Shown piece after piece: positions 45,008 to 53,205 of a DNA stretch of 64,000 nucleotides (position 1 is its first letter; every line of letters starts with the position of its first letter). Source of the DNA: Chitinophagales bacterium. GTDB lineage: Bacteria; Bacteroidota; Bacteroidia; Chitinophagales; LD1. A program made the position numbers and the translations under genes. The notes beneath the pieces were generated by a model. That model did no database searches and was not told where the DNA came from. It was given only the letters and a program-made list of their open reading frames with translations. The stretch covers positions 50,458 through 114,457 of the forward strand of contig JAEUUZ010000001.1 of NCBI GenBank assembly GCA_016786765.1. Direction: 5' to 3'.

Positions 45008-46309
45008 ATGATTACACACGACCCTTCCGAATATATTAGAGGTATTCAACAAATATTGATTTCTGATAAAAAGAAAATTGGTTTTCTTTTTGGTGCAGGA
45101 AGTTCATTAGCAACTAAAAATTCAACTTCACTTACTGTTCCTGCTATTGATAAAATGACATCTGAAATTATTAAAGAAGTTGAAAATGTCAACCCCTCAT
45201 TTAAAATAGCCTTGGATGCAATTAAGGAAAGTCTTGGGGAAAAGAATTTTAACATTGAAACTATATTATCAAATCTTGAACAGAAGTATTCTTTTATAGG
45301 AAAGGAAAAACTTCATTCACTTGATAAAATAGGTTTTGCAGAATTAATAATAGAAATCAAGAAGGGTGTTAGAGAAAAGGTAAGTGTTCATTATAAAGAC
45401 TTATGTGATATTGCCACAAAAAAAGAATTTCGTCAAATAGTAACAAAAGACATAGTATCGGAATTAGTTCAAACAGATTTCGCCAATTGGATAGGTCAAG
45501 CTGAAAGAAAATATCCTATTGAAGTTTTTACCACTAATTATGATTTCTTATTTGAACTTGGTTTAGAGCACAAGGAAATCCCATATTATGATGGATTTTG
45601 CGGAAGTCTTAGAGCATTTTTTAATCCTGAATCAGTTGAAGATTTTTCATTTTTATCGAAACAAACAAAACTTTGGAAAGTTCACGGCTCCTTGGGTTGG
45701 CATTATGACAAGGATACCGAAAAGATTTTAAGAGTTAGCCCTGATGATGATGATATTTTAATTTATCCTTCAACCCTAAAATATAAAGAGTCAAAAAAGC
45801 AACCATATGAAAGTTTGATGGACAGATTGTCTAATTTCTTAAAACAAGATGATGCAATACTGATTACATGTGGTTATTCTTGGGGAGATGAACATATCAA
45901 TTCACGTATTATTTCAGCATTAAAAACAAATACGACCTCACACGTTATAGGTCTGATATTTGATAAGTACGATAAAATTGATGAGAAATCCAATGTTTCA
46001 AAGATCGGTTTGGATAATCCTAAAATTTCTGTTTATTCATCACGTAGTGCAGTTATTGGTTGCAATTATGGCGAATGGAAATTGAAATCAGAACCATCAA
46101 AAGATGATACTGTAAATCTTAATCTTTATTTTGACGAAGATGGAGCAATAGATCCCAATGAAGAGAAAAATAATGAAGCAAAAGGAGAAGAACTATGGAC
46201 TGGGAAAGGCGAATTTATATTATCAGATTTTGGCAAACTCGTTACATTCCTAAATTCCATGGTTAGTGATAATGAAATTAAAAAGCTTGGTGAAAATGTC
46301 AAAAAATAA
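45008..46309 (+). CDS. SIR2-like NADase of a SIR2-HerA defence pair
   Basis: The 433-residue protein has a SIR2 domain with the NAD-binding GAGSS (29-33), TTNYD (175-179), the catalytic His226 in KVHGSLGW, and GYSWGDEHIN (289-298). SIR2 domains in phage defence hydrolyse NAD when a partner senses infection, stopping growth. About 80 residues follow the domain and may bind HerA. The gene overlaps the HerA gene by 14 bases. The 320-base spacer before it (44688-45007) is AT-rich. It holds a small GGATG/CGTCC hairpin near 44720 and presumably the promoter, but no gene and no clear promoter match. Confidence 0.92.
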   Translation: MITHDPSEYIRGIQQILISDKKKIGFLFGAGSSLATKNSTSLTVPAIDKMTSEIIKEVENVNPSFKIALDAIKESLGEKNFNIETILSNLEQKYSFIGKEKLHSLDKIGFAELIIEIKKGVREKVSVHYKDLCDIATKKEFRQIVTKDIVSELVQTDFANWIGQAERKYPIEVFTTNYDFLFELGLEHKEIPYYDGFCGSLRAFFNPESVEDFSFLSKQTKLWKVHGSLGWHYDKDTEKILRVSPDDDDILIYPSTLKYKESKKQPYESLMDRLSNFLKQDDAILITCGYSWGDEHINSRIISALKTNTTSHVIGLIFDKYDKIDEKSNVSKIGLDNPKISVYSSRSAVIGCNYGEWKLKSEPSKDDTVNLNLYFDEDGAIDPNEEKNNEAKGEELWTGKGEFILSDFGKLVTFLNSMVSDNEIKKLGENVKK

Positions 46310-48080
46310 AATAACAGAAATAGGCGAAATAGATAGCATTAGCGGAAATAGTATTTCTGTTAAACTTTTTGACAATATTAAATCGAATATGCCAATTATT
46401 GATGGGGTTGTTTATCGTGTAGGGCAAATAGGTTCGTTTGTGAAAATTCCGCTAGGTTATGCCAACCTTTATGGTATTGTAACACAAATAGGTTCTGCTG
46501 CAATCCCAGAAAGTTTAAGAGAGGCTGTAGCTAAGGATTATGACATATTAAAAAATACTCGATGGATAAATATTGTTTTAGCGGGAGAACAAGTTGGGAA
46601 AAGGTTTGAAAGAGGTGTCACGCAATATCCGACAACTGGAGATAAAGTTCATTTGGTAACAATCAATGACCTTGATATTATTTATGGCGGGTATGAAGAA
46701 GCAAATTCAATTACAGTTGGAAATATTAGCGTTTCTGAAAGTTTAGATGCTAAGATTGATTTAGATAAACTTATTTCTAGGCATTGTGCCATTGTAGGTT
46801 CAACAGGCAGTGGTAAATCAAATTCTGTTTCGGTTTTGCTTCAATCTATAGCCAATAGGAAATTTCCAAGTTCAAGGATTTTGGTAATTGACCCTCACGG
46901 TGAGTATAATGATGCTCTTTCAAAGTATTCAATTGTTATAGAAATAAATTCGGCAGTTGATGAGAACAAGTTGCAAATTCCTTTTTGGGCATTACCATTT
47001 AATGAACTGATGAAGATATTCTCTGGAAATTTGACAGACCAAAACAGAGAATATATTAGAGAAAAAGTTGTAGATGCAAAAATTAAAAGTGCAATTGATA
47101 ATAACATAGAAGTAGAAAAAGAATCTATTACTGCTGATTCTCCTATTCCGTTTAGTATAAAACGACTATGGTTCGAATTAACTGATTTTGAGAAACAAAC
47201 ATTTACAGACATAACGCGAACTACATTAAGTGCTTTAATAGTTACAGGAGATGCTGAAAATTTAATTTCCAATGAATATACACCTGCTGGAATGGGAAAT
47301 AGTCCACCATTCTTAAATCAAAAAGCTAAAGGATTATTGGGCTTTTTAGATAGCATGAGAAACAGACTTAACGACAGTAGTTATAGCTTTCTGTTTTCAC
47401 CAGGTAAACTGACCCCAGACAAAGACGGAAAAACAGAGGAAGATATAGATGCTATGTTTCTGAAATGGATTGGTAATGAATTACCAATAACCATTTTAGA
47501 TTTATCTGGTATTCCAAGCGAGATAACATCTTCTATATCTGGCACACTTCTTAAAATTATTTATGATGGTTTATTTTGGGGTGTCAACACCAAAGTTGGA
47601 GGTAAAAATCAACCTTTGTTAATTGTATTAGAAGAAGCCCACAGCTATTTGAAAGCAGGCGAACATTCTATTTCTTCACGAACTGTTCAAATGATTGCAA
47701 AAGAAGGAAGGAAATATGGCGTTGGATTATTACTTGTAACACAACGACCATCTGAATTAGATGAAACAGTATTAAGCCAATGTGGTACTATGATTGCTTT
47801 AAGAATGAACAACTCTAAAGACAGAGGTCATATTCGTTCTGCTGTTCAAGACGAGTTGCAAAGTATGGTAGATTTATTGCCAAGCTTGAGAACTGGAGAA
47901 GCGCTAATTTCAGGGGAGGCTGTGAAGATACCATCAAGGGTGAAATTCTTCAAAATAGCCAATGCACCTAAAAGTTCAGATCCTAAAGCATCTGAAAAGT
48001 GGTTGAAAAAAATAGATGATACACAAAATGAATACAAACAATTATTAAAATCTTGGCGTAATAAAAATTATAAATTATGA
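46296..48080 (+). CDS. HerA-like hexameric ATPase of a SIR2-HerA defence pair
   Basis: The 594-residue protein has an N-terminal HAS-barrel (ITEIGEIDSISGNSISVKL), Walker A GSTGSGKS (168-175), and Walker B LLIVLEEAHSYLK with Glu446-Glu447. The downstream LLLVTQRPSELDETVLSQC and ALRMNN region is typical of HerA/DUF87 translocases, which form hexameric rings. ATG 46296 is chosen over the earlier in-frame start at 46266; it overlaps the SIR2 stop and begins the HAS barrel directly. In SIR2-HerA systems the two proteins form a large complex. Its stop overlaps the KTSC start as ATGA. Confidence 0.92.
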   Translation: MSKNKITEIGEIDSISGNSISVKLFDNIKSNMPIIDGVVYRVGQIGSFVKIPLGYANLYGIVTQIGSAAIPESLREAVAKDYDILKNTRWINIVLAGEQVGKRFERGVTQYPTTGDKVHLVTINDLDIIYGGYEEANSITVGNISVSESLDAKIDLDKLISRHCAIVGSTGSGKSNSVSVLLQSIANRKFPSSRILVIDPHGEYNDALSKYSIVIEINSAVDENKLQIPFWALPFNELMKIFSGNLTDQNREYIREKVVDAKIKSAIDNNIEVEKESITADSPIPFSIKRLWFELTDFEKQTFTDITRTTLSALIVTGDAENLISNEYTPAGMGNSPPFLNQKAKGLLGFLDSMRNRLNDSSYSFLFSPGKLTPDKDGKTEEDIDAMFLKWIGNELPITILDLSGIPSEITSSISGTLLKIIYDGLFWGVNTKVGGKNQPLLIVLEEAHSYLKAGEHSISSRTVQMIAKEGRKYGVGLLLVTQRPSELDETVLSQCGTMIALRMNNSKDRGHIRSAVQDELQSMVDLLPSLRTGEALISGEAVKIPSRVKFFKIANAPKSSDPKASEKWLKKIDDTQNEYKQLLKSWRNKNYKL

Positions 48081-48298
48081 GTTTACCAGAAATGATTATT
48101 GTAAGTTCTTCAAACATTACTAGTATTGGTTATGATGAACAAAATCAACAAGTTTATGTAAGATTTCAAAACGGTAGTTTGTATGTATATAAAGGAGTAC
48201 CTGCTCATGAGTATCTAAATTTGTTAGAAGCTCCTTCGCAAGGATCTTATCTGAATAGGAGTTATAAAAATGTATATCCTTACGAAAGAATTGAATAA
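48077..48298 (+). CDS. KTSC-domain protein coupled to HerA
   Basis: The 73-residue single-domain protein matches the KTSC domain: SSNITSIGYDEQNQQVYVRF, then GSLYVYKGVPAHEYLNLL and the ending SQGSYLNRSYKNVYPYERI. KTSC domains are named after the C-terminus of a lysyl-tRNA synthetase and also occur alone. Their function is unknown, and a nucleic-acid-binding role is only suspected. ATGA overlap with herA shows tight translational coupling, which suggests the protein is a third component of the SIR2-HerA system. Confidence 0.88.
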   Translation: MSLPEMIIVSSSNITSIGYDEQNQQVYVRFQNGSLYVYKGVPAHEYLNLLEAPSQGSYLNRSYKNVYPYERIE

Positions 48299-48487
48299 CA
48301 CTCAATGGTCTAAGTTTTCGTCTTCGTGACTTCGCCCTAAAGCATATTTAGTGAATTGTACTTTATCCACAAACTTTGATTTAATATGGCACAAGTTAGC
48401 CAACCACAAGCCACACATAAAACTTGCGCTAGCATCAGAATTATTGCTATTGAAAGTGTGTAATTTCTCTGACAATAAAATTTAGTT

Positions 48488-50530
48488 ATGCTGATATTTA
48501 TTTTTAGTAATTCCAAGTTGAAAAATATTTTGCTCTTATTTTTGCTTTTAATCGGGGCATCTAGTTTTTCTCAACCCTATATCGTCAACCACAATACTAT
48601 TCCATGGCAAAGGATTAATGCCCCAAAGAAGATTGTGGTTGATGATAAAATAACACCTAATGGTTATTTTCGATTTCAAAAAGGAGAACGCCTTTTCTGT
48701 TGGCATGGAGATTTTTTTATTTCTAATTTAAGCCATTTTACAAAAAATGATAGCATAAGTTTAATGCCAATTGTATCCGTTTCTCAAAACAATATTTACT
48801 ATTTACAGATTGATAAAGCAAGTTACCTAGATATAGAAAACGACATAATAATCAACAAAACTAAATGCAACTTCGAACCATTATACTTTGATACGATTTC
48901 AGATAAATACTATGTGTCATACCAATTTTCTACTAGAAAATCATTAAGCTTTAAGGTTAATCAAGAAAAGACAATTCAGAAAATGAAATATCTTGGTTTG
49001 GGCAATCTAGACATTTCTTCAGTTTCTAGAGGAGAAAGAAAGACTGTTGTTGATTCAATACAAGGTCAAATTGAATCTTTAAATGGTCAATTAACGAACA
49101 CATATATTGATGTAGATGAATTCCTAATTACAGTATACAATAATGTAAAATCTATAACTATAAAAGATTGTGTGATTGCAAATATTAATTTGATTTCGAA
49201 TGCATACGATTCACTTTTTTTAATTGATTCAGTTTCTGTTTCAGAAAGCTGTCTAATGGATTTTAGAATAAGTAATTTTCATGTTGCAAAAATAAACTTA
49301 GAAACAAACGGATTAAGCAATAATGAAATCTTGTTGAAAAATTGCGTTATCGATAATTTTAATCAATCACATATAGAAAATAAGTTTAATGCTGAATCAA
49401 TTGGCATTGAAAGTAAATTGATTATTGAATCTACTAAGATAAAGTTCTGTTATCAGCTCTGTTTAAATCGAATTGAAATTGTCAATTGTCTGTTTAATTC
49501 AGCTTTAATGCTATATCCTTCTAATGATTTGCTATTATCAAACAATGTTTTTAGAGGGAATGTATTTATAGATAATGATAATATCAAATTAAAGATAAAA
49601 GACTGTACCTTTTTAAAAAATCTCAGTTTTATTTTGGGTTTTATAAATAGAGTAAAACATGACGATGATTCAATTCCAAGGAAATATTTGTCTGATGCAT
49701 TCTTTACTAGTCATAGTAATTTGCTACTAACAGAGAAACCTGATACTTATGGTTTACCTTTAGAAATTATTGAAAGAGTCAATATTACATATTTTGGAGG
49801 AGCCATAGATTTGCGTTACTATTTTGAAGATGATGGTTCGTTGTATCCAATTTGTGGTGATCAAAACTGGCAATATTTCCCATTATTAAATGAAAGTTAT
49901 CTTTTAACAGATATTACTAATTCTAATCAATCTATTTTAATTGACAAACGATTGTCAGATTGGTTAAATTATGTCGAAAACTTCCCTTCATACAATCAAT
50001 CGCTTAAAAATAAAGCTAAGGAGCGTTTGCTTTTTAATAGAGAACTACAAAAAATTGTAGAATTTGATTTTGAAGGTAAATGGTTTATGTATGCTTGGTA
50101 CCATATTTTGTTTTATACAGTCCATCTTGGTTATGAGGGTTTGCCGTATTGGTTAATTACATCAAGTATTCTTATAGTTTTATTTTCATTTATTTATATA
50201 TTAAAATATAGAAATGAGATATTGGCTTATGTCTTAATGGAAGGGGCTGTTAATCAAGAGTATAATAAAAAGCTAATAATTATTAAGAATGGTTCAGGCA
50301 ATTATCAACCCATTTTTAATAAAATAGCATCTTTTTTAAAAGACTATTTACGTTCACTTTGGTTTAGTACTTTTATATTTTTGAATCCAAAATTGCCCTT
50401 AAAATATCTAAATCTTAAGGGTGGCTTTTTTTGGATTCTTATCTTTAATTGGTTAATAGGATGTACAATGATTGCATTGTTTATTGTTTATATAGCGGCT
50501 AAATTTGAGTTCGTACGCTATATATTATAA
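48488..50530 (+). CDS. Beta-helix protein with C-terminal membrane domain
   Basis: The 680-residue protein begins with a signal peptide or helix (NILLLFLLLIGASSF). About 440 residues follow that include degenerate beta-helix repeats (SITIKDCVIANINLISN, EILLKNCVIDNFN, LSNNVFRGNVFIDNDNIKLKIKDCTF). At about 540-680 there are three to four membrane helices with WYHILFYTVHLGYEGLPYWL, LRSLWFSTFIFLNPKLPL and LIGCTMIALFIVYIAAKF. The last part recalls two-helix ion-channel-like tails seen in bacterial pentapeptide-repeat membrane proteins. It lies 189 bases after the KTSC gene and shares the island's AT-rich composition. A role as a membrane-acting defence component is inference. Confidence 0.72.
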   Translation: MLIFIFSNSKLKNILLLFLLLIGASSFSQPYIVNHNTIPWQRINAPKKIVVDDKITPNGYFRFQKGERLFCWHGDFFISNLSHFTKNDSISLMPIVSVSQNNIYYLQIDKASYLDIENDIIINKTKCNFEPLYFDTISDKYYVSYQFSTRKSLSFKVNQEKTIQKMKYLGLGNLDISSVSRGERKTVVDSIQGQIESLNGQLTNTYIDVDEFLITVYNNVKSITIKDCVIANINLISNAYDSLFLIDSVSVSESCLMDFRISNFHVAKINLETNGLSNNEILLKNCVIDNFNQSHIENKFNAESIGIESKLIIESTKIKFCYQLCLNRIEIVNCLFNSALMLYPSNDLLLSNNVFRGNVFIDNDNIKLKIKDCTFLKNLSFILGFINRVKHDDDSIPRKYLSDAFFTSHSNLLLTEKPDTYGLPLEIIERVNITYFGGAIDLRYYFEDDGSLYPICGDQNWQYFPLLNESYLLTDITNSNQSILIDKRLSDWLNYVENFPSYNQSLKNKAKERLLFNRELQKIVEFDFEGKWFMYAWYHILFYTVHLGYEGLPYWLITSSILIVLFSFIYILKYRNEILAYVLMEGAVNQEYNKKLIIIKNGSGNYQPIFNKIASFLKDYLRSLWFSTFIFLNPKLPLKYLNLKGGFFWILIFNWLIGCTMIALFIVYIAAKFEFVRYIL

Positions 50531-50538
50531 ACCCAACT

Positions 50539-50580
50539 GTCCGTAGTCTTAAGGAAAGCCATTGGTATGGGACTACGGAC
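50539..50580. repeat. Hairpin repeat at the right edge of the island, copy 1
   Basis: GTCCGTAGTC and GACTACGGAC are perfect ten-base arms around a 22-base loop, followed by a short T-run (TTTTAT). It may terminate the preceding gene. Confidence 0.75.
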
Positions 50581-50601
50581 TTTTATAATGCATATAATTT
50601 A

Positions 50602-50643
50602 GTCCTTAGTCGCTTCCCTAAGCCCTGCCTTCAGACTAAGGAC
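50602..50643. repeat. Hairpin repeat at the right edge of the island, copy 2
   Basis: GTCCTTAGTC and GACTAAGGAC are perfect ten-base arms around a 22-base loop. It differs from copy 1 by a compensated change (G-C to T-A), so pairing is conserved. Confidence 0.75.
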
Positions 50644-50746
50644 AGAAAAGCCCCAGCATCATTTTTGTTACGTAGCATTTAGCTTCATGCTTAATTTTAG
50701 CTAGTTTTAGATTACAGCTAATTCGCAGCTATTTAAGCACCATCCA

Positions 50747-51166
50747 ATGCCTATGCGTTTACAAAGCACCATTCAATTCTTTTCCACAAAGCCTAGATTA
50801 CTTTTTTTACTCGATGGTTTGGGTGCTGCAGCAACAACCATTGCACTGCTTTTTGTGTTGAGGCCCTTCGGGCATTACATTGGTATGCCAATAGAGATAT
50901 TAACTAAATTGTCTGTTGTCGGTTTTGTTTTTTGTGTGTATTCCATTGGCTGTTACCTTTTGCTTAAACGGAATTGGTCGCCATTTTTAAGCATAATAGC
51001 CTATTGCAACTTGTTGTATTGTGTGGCTACTATAACTCTACTCTATTTGAATTACAGCAGCTTAACACGCTTAGGTATAAGTTATTTTTTGGTGGAGATA
51101 ATCATTATAGGATTAATCGTATACATAGAATTTCGGGTAGCCAATGCATTAAAAGGAAAAAGGTAA
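50747..51166 (+). CDS. Four-helix membrane protein of unknown function
   Basis: The 139-residue protein has four hydrophobic segments (LLFLLDGLGAAATTIALLFVL, LSVVGFVFCVYSIGCYLLL, IAYCNLLYCVATITLLYL, YFLVEIIIIGLIVYIEF) and a basic C-terminus (ALKGKR). No motif is recognised. A start two codons later (50753) is equally possible. Composition is more balanced than in the island to the left, so it probably lies outside it. Confidence 0.68.
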   Translation: MPMRLQSTIQFFSTKPRLLFLLDGLGAAATTIALLFVLRPFGHYIGMPIEILTKLSVVGFVFCVYSIGCYLLLKRNWSPFLSIIAYCNLLYCVATITLLYLNYSSLTRLGISYFLVEIIIIGLIVYIEFRVANALKGKR

Positions 51167-51180
51167 ACTAAGTCGGGCGT

Positions 51181-51251
51181 ATCCATGGTTTTGTCTCCAG
51201 GTTCCATGCTAACCATCTAATGCGATCCGTTTCGTGACAAAACGTATGGAT
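51181..51251. repeat. Long imperfect dyad between two membrane-protein genes
   Basis: ATCCATGGTTTTGTC (51181-51195) mirrors GACAAAACGTATGGAT (51236-51251) with one extra base on the right arm. About 40 bases lie between. It could be a transcript-end structure for the gene ending at 51166 or a small mobile-element relic. Confidence 0.6.
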
Positions 51252-51263
51252 GTGCGTTAGCAC

Positions 51264-51293
51264 TTTGTAGGCCCAAAGATTTGTGTAATTTAG
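51264..51293 (+). promoter_or_regulatory. Candidate promoter of the DoxX gene
   Basis: TTTG at 51264-51267 and TAATTTAG at 51286-51293 (one mismatch to TAnnTTTG) are 18 bases apart and 49 bases before the ATG. Pattern match only. Confidence 0.4.
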
Positions 51294-51342
51294 TCACAAT
51301 CAACTGTATGTAACGCATACTACACCATTTAAATCAACACAA

Positions 51343-51711
51343 ATGAAAAAAGAGAAAATTTTGTTTTGGTCGGCTACCACGCTTATTGCCCTGTTTGAGG
51401 GGCTGATGCCAATATTAACCTTCAATACCGATATGGCGAAAGATGGCATTCGGCATTTGGGTTATCCTGATTATTTCGGAACGGCATTGGTGGTGTTTAA
51501 AGTATTAGGGGCATTGGCGTTAATTATTCCGATGGTACCTAAACGCATTAAAGAATGGGCTTATGCGGGTTTTGCGTTCGATTTTATTTTCGCGATGATT
51601 AGTCATGTGGCTGTGGATGGCATCACCGGAGAAACTTTTATGCCGCTGATTGCGATGGCTATTTTAGCGGTTTCGTATGTGTACTATCATAAGTTGAGCG
51701 AGAGTGCGTGA
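51343..51711 (+). CDS. DoxX family membrane protein
   Basis: The 122-residue protein has four membrane helices in the DoxX/DoxD arrangement, with HLGYPDYFGTALVVFKVLGALALIIP as the recognisable core and ISHVAVDG in the third segment. DoxX-like proteins are linked to quinone or thiol redox and to stress responses, but many small ones are uncharacterised. The gene is monocistronic. A family B hairpin repeat begins right at its stop codon. Confidence 0.87.
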   Translation: MKKEKILFWSATTLIALFEGLMPILTFNTDMAKDGIRHLGYPDYFGTALVVFKVLGALALIIPMVPKRIKEWAYAGFAFDFIFAMISHVAVDGITGETFMPLIAMAILAVSYVYYHKLSESA

Positions 51712-51794
51712 GATGCCCGTATGCACGGGTATGACGGGGAACAATGATAAATACTGCAACACAGATTGCTTGTCCGCCTCTTGCGGATCGCAAT
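51711..51794 (+). repeat. Dispersed hairpin repeat, family B, copy 1
   Basis: CCCGTATGCACGGG hairpin plus ATGACGG is followed by ACAGATTGC, a stem CCGC/GCGG, and closing GCAAT. The outer arms ATTGC/GCAAT match copy 2 at 51970 while the inner stem differs. Confidence 0.7.
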
Positions 51795-51802
51795 TCAAGA
51801 GA

Positions 51803-51950
51803 AATGCATTTAAACACATAGGCACATAGTTTCACATAGTTTTCAGCTGTCAATAAAGCATAGTTCACAGAGAGATTGAAGCGAAGCTTCAATGCTATTG
51901 TGTGCTTAAACTGAGAACAAGCTATGTGTCTATGTTTCTATTGTGGTTAA
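51803..51950. repeat. Inverted-repeat element with CACATAG/CTATGTG arms
   Basis: CACATAG units at the left (51818-51840) are mirrored by CTATGTG and CTATG units at the right (51922-51936). A central eight-base stem ATTGAAGC/GCTTCAAT lies around 51877-51895. Together with the family B and A copies it fills the spacer 51712-52398. The last 200 bases of that spacer hold a double ACGCGTAT (about 52205 and 52227) and no gene. Confidence 0.6.
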
Positions 51951-51969
51951 TCTTTTTTTTGTAGTCGAT

Positions 51970-52053
51970 GAGATTCCGGTATGCACGGGAATGACGGAAA
52001 AAAGGATAAACGCAGATTGCTTTGCAAGCTGGGAAGCTTGCGCGCAATGACGG
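51970..52053 (+). repeat. Dispersed hairpin repeat, family B, copy 2
   Basis: CCGGTATGCACGGGAATGACGG is followed by GCAGATTGC, then the stem GCAAGCT/AAGCTTGC, and closing GCGCAATGACGG. The flanks agree with copy 1 while the inner stem is different in sequence yet still paired. Confidence 0.7.
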
Positions 52054-52056
52054 TGA

Positions 52057-52175
52057 ATCACCCCCTGCCTCTGGAAAAGCGGGAGATAAGGATAATGCCG
52101 CGTGCGGGATGGAAGTGGAAATCCTTTGCCGATGCTTCGAGGCAAAGATTGGAACGGACAGCCCGATTACACGCC
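52057..52175 (-). repeat. Dispersed hairpin repeat, family A, copy 4 (inverted)
   Basis: Read on the minus strand it runs GGCGTGTAATCGGGC, TCCGTTCC, then the stem CTTTGCC/GGCAAAG, CACGCGGCATT, and the TTATCTCCCGC and GGCAGGGGGTGAT tail. Flanks match copies 2 and 3; the stem is CTTTGCC rather than CTCCGCC, with both arms changed together. Confidence 0.8.
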
Positions 52176-52398
52176 CCAAACAAAAGTTGGCCGTTTATTG
52201 GGTAACGCGTATAAATACCCGAATTACGCGTATTTGTTCCCTTGTTTAATCGTTGTTGCTTGTCTACATTTACTGCTATAGAAAGAATAGGTAATGTGTT
52301 TTTAGTGCTTTCCACAGGCTTAGGTTCGGAAGGGTTGTTGTGCGGTTCGGCTATTCTTGATACGATGTCTTTAAATACATAACTAAAACCAATATACT

Positions 52399-53184
52399 AT
52401 GCCTAACAACGTTCCCGAAAAGTATCGTAGCAACTACGAAACACTATTTGCAACTTGCCTTATTAAACCAAGCAAGTACCCTGAAATTGATCGAACGCTC
52501 GATAAGATAGTGGCCAATAAAGCGCGCTACCAAAACATTGGCGATGCATCGAATGTGCCTTGGTACATGGTTGGCTTAATTCACAGTTTGGAATGTAACC
52601 TCAACTTCAACAAGCACCTGCACAATGGCGATCCATTAACTGCGCGTACGGTGCAGGTTCCAAAGGGCTATCCTAAAACGGGTACGCCTCCTTTTACGTT
52701 TGAAGCCAGTGCTAAAGATGCGTTGAGTATTGAGGGCTTGAACAAATGGGGAAATTGGACTATTGCCGGTTTGCTCTATAAATTGGAGGCTTACAATGGC
52801 TTTGGTTATTACGGGAAGGGGATTAATTCGCCTTATCTTTGGAGTTACAGTAATCACTACATAAAAGGGAAATATGTTGCCGATGGGAAGTACGACCCCA
52901 ATGCGGTTTCGCTGCAATGTGGTGTTGCCGTTTTACTGCGAAGATTGCGCGAGCGACAATTGATTGTGTTGCCCGATGGCAATAGTCTTGAGCAAATTAA
53001 AGCTTTGGGAGAAAAGCAAGGGATAATGAGTAATGTGTTCAGCGATGAAGGGGAGGCTTTGCAAATTTTATTGAATGGGGTAGGGGCTGTGTTGCGTGTT
53101 GATGGTAAGCCGGGACAATTAACTTCGAATGAATACAAAAATATTACCGGAAAATACTTGAAGGGCGATCCGCGCAGAGTTTAA
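52399..53184 (+). CDS. Lysozyme-like / peptidoglycan-associated protein
   Basis: The 261-residue protein has a strong family pattern seen in bacterial and cyanobacterial lysozyme-type proteins: VPWYMVGLIHSLECNLNF with a likely catalytic Glu (residue 69), FNKHLHNGDPLTARTVQVPKG, and the aromatic YKLEAYNGFGYYGKGINSPYLW then SLQCGVAVLL. These suggest a muramidase-like fold. No signal peptide is visible, so it is either exported another way or acts after lysis. It lies 21 bases before a metalloprotease gene, suggesting a shared transcript. The substrate is inferred from family only. Confidence 0.78.
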   Translation: MPNNVPEKYRSNYETLFATCLIKPSKYPEIDRTLDKIVANKARYQNIGDASNVPWYMVGLIHSLECNLNFNKHLHNGDPLTARTVQVPKGYPKTGTPPFTFEASAKDALSIEGLNKWGNWTIAGLLYKLEAYNGFGYYGKGINSPYLWSYSNHYIKGKYVADGKYDPNAVSLQCGVAVLLRRLRERQLIVLPDGNSLEQIKALGEKQGIMSNVFSDEGEALQILLNGVGAVLRVDGKPGQLTSNEYKNITGKYLKGDPRRV

Positions 53185-53205
53185 TTTATCACTAAAAAAA
53201 CAGAC

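Noticed and set aside
52058..52315. Open frames of 70-85 codons on both strands
   Set aside because: They lie in family A and B repeats and lack any domain, signal peptide or consistent start.
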